Below are positions 14,723 through 15,677 of a stretch of 15,677 nt of DNA, piece after piece. The stretch spans positions 1 to 15,677 of the forward strand of contig JAUVBC010000009.1 in NCBI GenBank assembly GCA_030591405.1, given 5' to 3'. Position 1 is the stretch's first letter, and each line of letters begins with the position of its first letter. Under the pieces are notes generated by a model that worked only from the letters and a program-made list of their open reading frames with translations, made no database searches and was not told the DNA's origin. Source of the DNA: Candidatus Zixiibacteriota bacterium (GTDB lineage: Bacteria > Zixibacteria > MSB-5A5 > GN15 > PGXB01). The position numbers and the translations under genes are program-made.

Positions 14723-15658
14723 ATGAAAACATTCGTAGGAATCGACGTCGCTAAAGCACACGTTGATCTGTATGACACAGTTACCAAAAATCATGTCCAG
14801 TTTAAGAATGATCTCGTAGGTATTAGCGAGTGCACTGACTACCTGGGCACTCTTGATCCTAAGTTGGTAGTAATGGAAAACACAGGTGGTTATGAAACTT
14901 CTTTAGCGGTTGCTTTGCAGTCAGCCGGATTGCCGGTGGCGGTTATCAATCCACGGTGGGCACGGGATTTTGGTCGTGCCGTTGGTCGGTTGGCCAAAAC
15001 TGATCGTATTGATGCCATGCTTCTGGCTAACTACGCGGCCACGATGAAACCCCCTCAGCGCCCGCTCGGTGATCGTAAGAGTCGTCTGATGAAGGCTTTA
15101 GTCGCTCGTCGACATCAACTACTCCAAATGCGAACCGCTGAAAATAATCGTCGAGAACACAGCGATAACAAAGCTATCGCTATATCTATCGGGGCCGTGA
15201 TCAAGACGTTTGACCGGGAGTTGAAAAAGATTGAAGAGCAATTGCGAACGCTTATCAGTGCTTCGGAAGAGTTGCACCGGAGGGTCCAGTTTCTAATTTC
15301 AGTTCCCGGTATTGCCGAGACAACCGCCACTATGTTAGTGACCGAAGTCCCGGAATTAGGTCAATTGAATCGGCGTCAGATTGCCGCCTTGATAGGTGTG
15401 GCTCCAATCAATCGTGACAGTGGTTCATTCCGGGGTAAACGTATGACTGGCGGCGGCCGACGAAGAGTGCGGGCTCGTCTGTTTATGCCAACACTAGTTG
15501 TCTGCCATCACAATCCAGTCTTGAAAGCATTCTACCAAAGACTACTTGAACGAGGGAAAAGTAAAATGACAGCTCTGACAGCGGTAATGAGAAAACTGAT
15601 AACTATACTTAACTTAATGCTCAAAAAAAATGAACACTGGAACCCAAAAATCGCTTGA
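14723..15658 (+). CDS. IS110-family recombinase (DEDD transposase)
   Basis: This recombinase excises and inserts the element under guidance of the bridge RNA encoded just upstream. The N-terminal RuvC-like DEDD domain has all four acidic residues: D8 (GIDVAK), E52 (MENTGG), D94 and D97 (KTDRIDA). A helical segment follows (about 115-185), then the Transposase_20 domain (about 185-285) with SVPGIAETTATMLVTEV, an HhH-like motif, and APINRDSGSFRGKR followed by GGGRRRVRARLFM. S233 in that motif is the likely nucleophile, equivalent to the catalytic serine of IS621. At 311 residues it is slightly short for the family (about 320-350) but shows no frameshift or stop. The ATG is preceded by AAGGGGA (14712-14718), which lies inside the bridge RNA. 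The TGA stop overlaps the TTGACA of the right end. Confidence 0.95.
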   Translation: MKTFVGIDVAKAHVDLYDTVTKNHVQFKNDLVGISECTDYLGTLDPKLVVMENTGGYETSLAVALQSAGLPVAVINPRWARDFGRAVGRLAKTDRIDAMLLANYAATMKPPQRPLGDRKSRLMKALVARRHQLLQMRTAENNRREHSDNKAIAISIGAVIKTFDRELKKIEEQLRTLISASEELHRRVQFLISVPGIAETTATMLVTEVPELGQLNRRQIAALIGVAPINRDSGSFRGKRMTGGGRRRVRARLFMPTLVVCHHNPVLKAFYQRLLERGKSKMTALTAVMRKLITILNLMLKKNEHWNPKIA

Positions 15659-15660
15659 CA
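15655..15660 (+). promoter_or_regulatory. -35 half of a split junction promoter (right end)
   Basis: TTGACA is an exact -35 hexamer pointing out of the right end, overlapping the recombinase stop codon. Fifteen bases (15661-15675, including core CT) plus the first two of the left end make a 17-base spacer to TATATT at 14503-14508 when the ends are joined. Confidence 0.7.
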
Positions 15661-15666
15661 TTAAAG

Positions 15667-15677
15667 ACAGTCGCTAC
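15667..15677 (+). other. right end (donor left half), CT core, and first two bases of the right target flank
   Basis: ACAGTCG (15667-15673) and C of the core match the left donor guide 14666-14673 for 8 bases. CT (15674-15675) is the second core copy. AC (15676-15677) is the only visible part of the right target half and agrees with the right target guide. Confidence 0.75.

Larger units (their letters stand above)
14501..15675 (+). mobile_element. complete IS110-family insertion sequence with bridge RNA (IS110 group, IS621-like)
   Basis: The element is about 1.18 kb: a left non-coding end of 222 bases, one recombinase gene (14723-15658) and a right end of 17 bases. There are no terminal inverted repeats, as expected for the family. 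The right end is ACAGTCG (15667-15673) followed by core CT (15674-15675); the left end begins TGTAT directly after a CT (14499-14500). From recall, IS621 has donor ACAGTAT-CT-TGTAT, nearly the same. Boundaries were chosen because the guides of the bridge RNA match them. Non-coding RNA on the left and no subterminal inverted repeats separate it from the IS1111 group. Coding frame, guides and ends all appear intact, so it may be active. Confidence 0.87.

Noticed and set aside
14501..15675. Assignment to the IS1111 group
   Set aside because: No subterminal inverted repeats were seen, and the guide RNA precedes the gene; IS1111 elements carry it after the gene.

Overview
The window looks like chromosome of an AT-rich, diderm (Gram-negative) bacterium. 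Diderm signs are two outer-membrane beta-barrel genes with signal peptides and porin-type aromatic C-termini. A short decayed reading frame on the minus strand (3609-3683) encodes the typical end of a FlgD-Ig/type IX-like C-terminal sorting domain. Such tails are common in the FCB group and related candidate phyla such as Zixibacteria, Marinimicrobia and KSB1. The lineage is an inference; no marker gene is present.

Layout. (1) 2-1403: a NarL/DegS-type histidine kinase, cut off at its 5' end by the window edge, overlapping a LuxR-type response regulator. (2) 1548-3505: an Amt ammonium transporter followed 20 bp later by a TorF-like putative porin. (3) 3506-3796: a minus-strand terminator, the remnant C-terminus it once served, and a good sigma70-type promoter for the next operon. 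(4) 3797-11949: a complete phosphate-starvation cluster in the order phoB, phoR, porin, pstS, pstC, pstA, pstB, phoU. The two-component pair senses phosphate limitation, the porin probably admits phosphate across the outer membrane, PstSCAB imports it across the inner membrane, and PhoU links transporter state to PhoR. A candidate Pho box precedes the porin, and a long hairpin separates pstS from pstC. (5) 11973-14124, minus strand: a MacB/LolD-type ABC ATPase and permease pair, convergent with phoU. (6) 14125-14500: a minus-strand terminator and five consecutive palindromes, the last two REP-like. (7) 14501-15675: a complete IS110-family insertion sequence of about 1.18 kb with an apparently intact DEDD recombinase.

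The most interesting part is the IS110 element. Its left non-coding end encodes what reads as a bridge RNA (about 14548-14722) with the same layout as the published IS621 bridge RNA: a 5' stem-loop, a target-binding loop and a donor-binding loop. The guides can be read by eye and checked inside the window. The left target guide matches the DNA just left of the element (TCTGTCCT in both). The left donor guide matches the element's own right end (ACAGTCGC in both). The right donor guide is complementary to the left end. The right target guide agrees with the last four bases of the window and predicts the next three. Joining the two ends would also create a TTGACA-N17-TATATT promoter that exists in neither end alone. 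The element sits at the edge of a perfect palindrome, consistent with RNA-guided insertion into a REP-like repeat.
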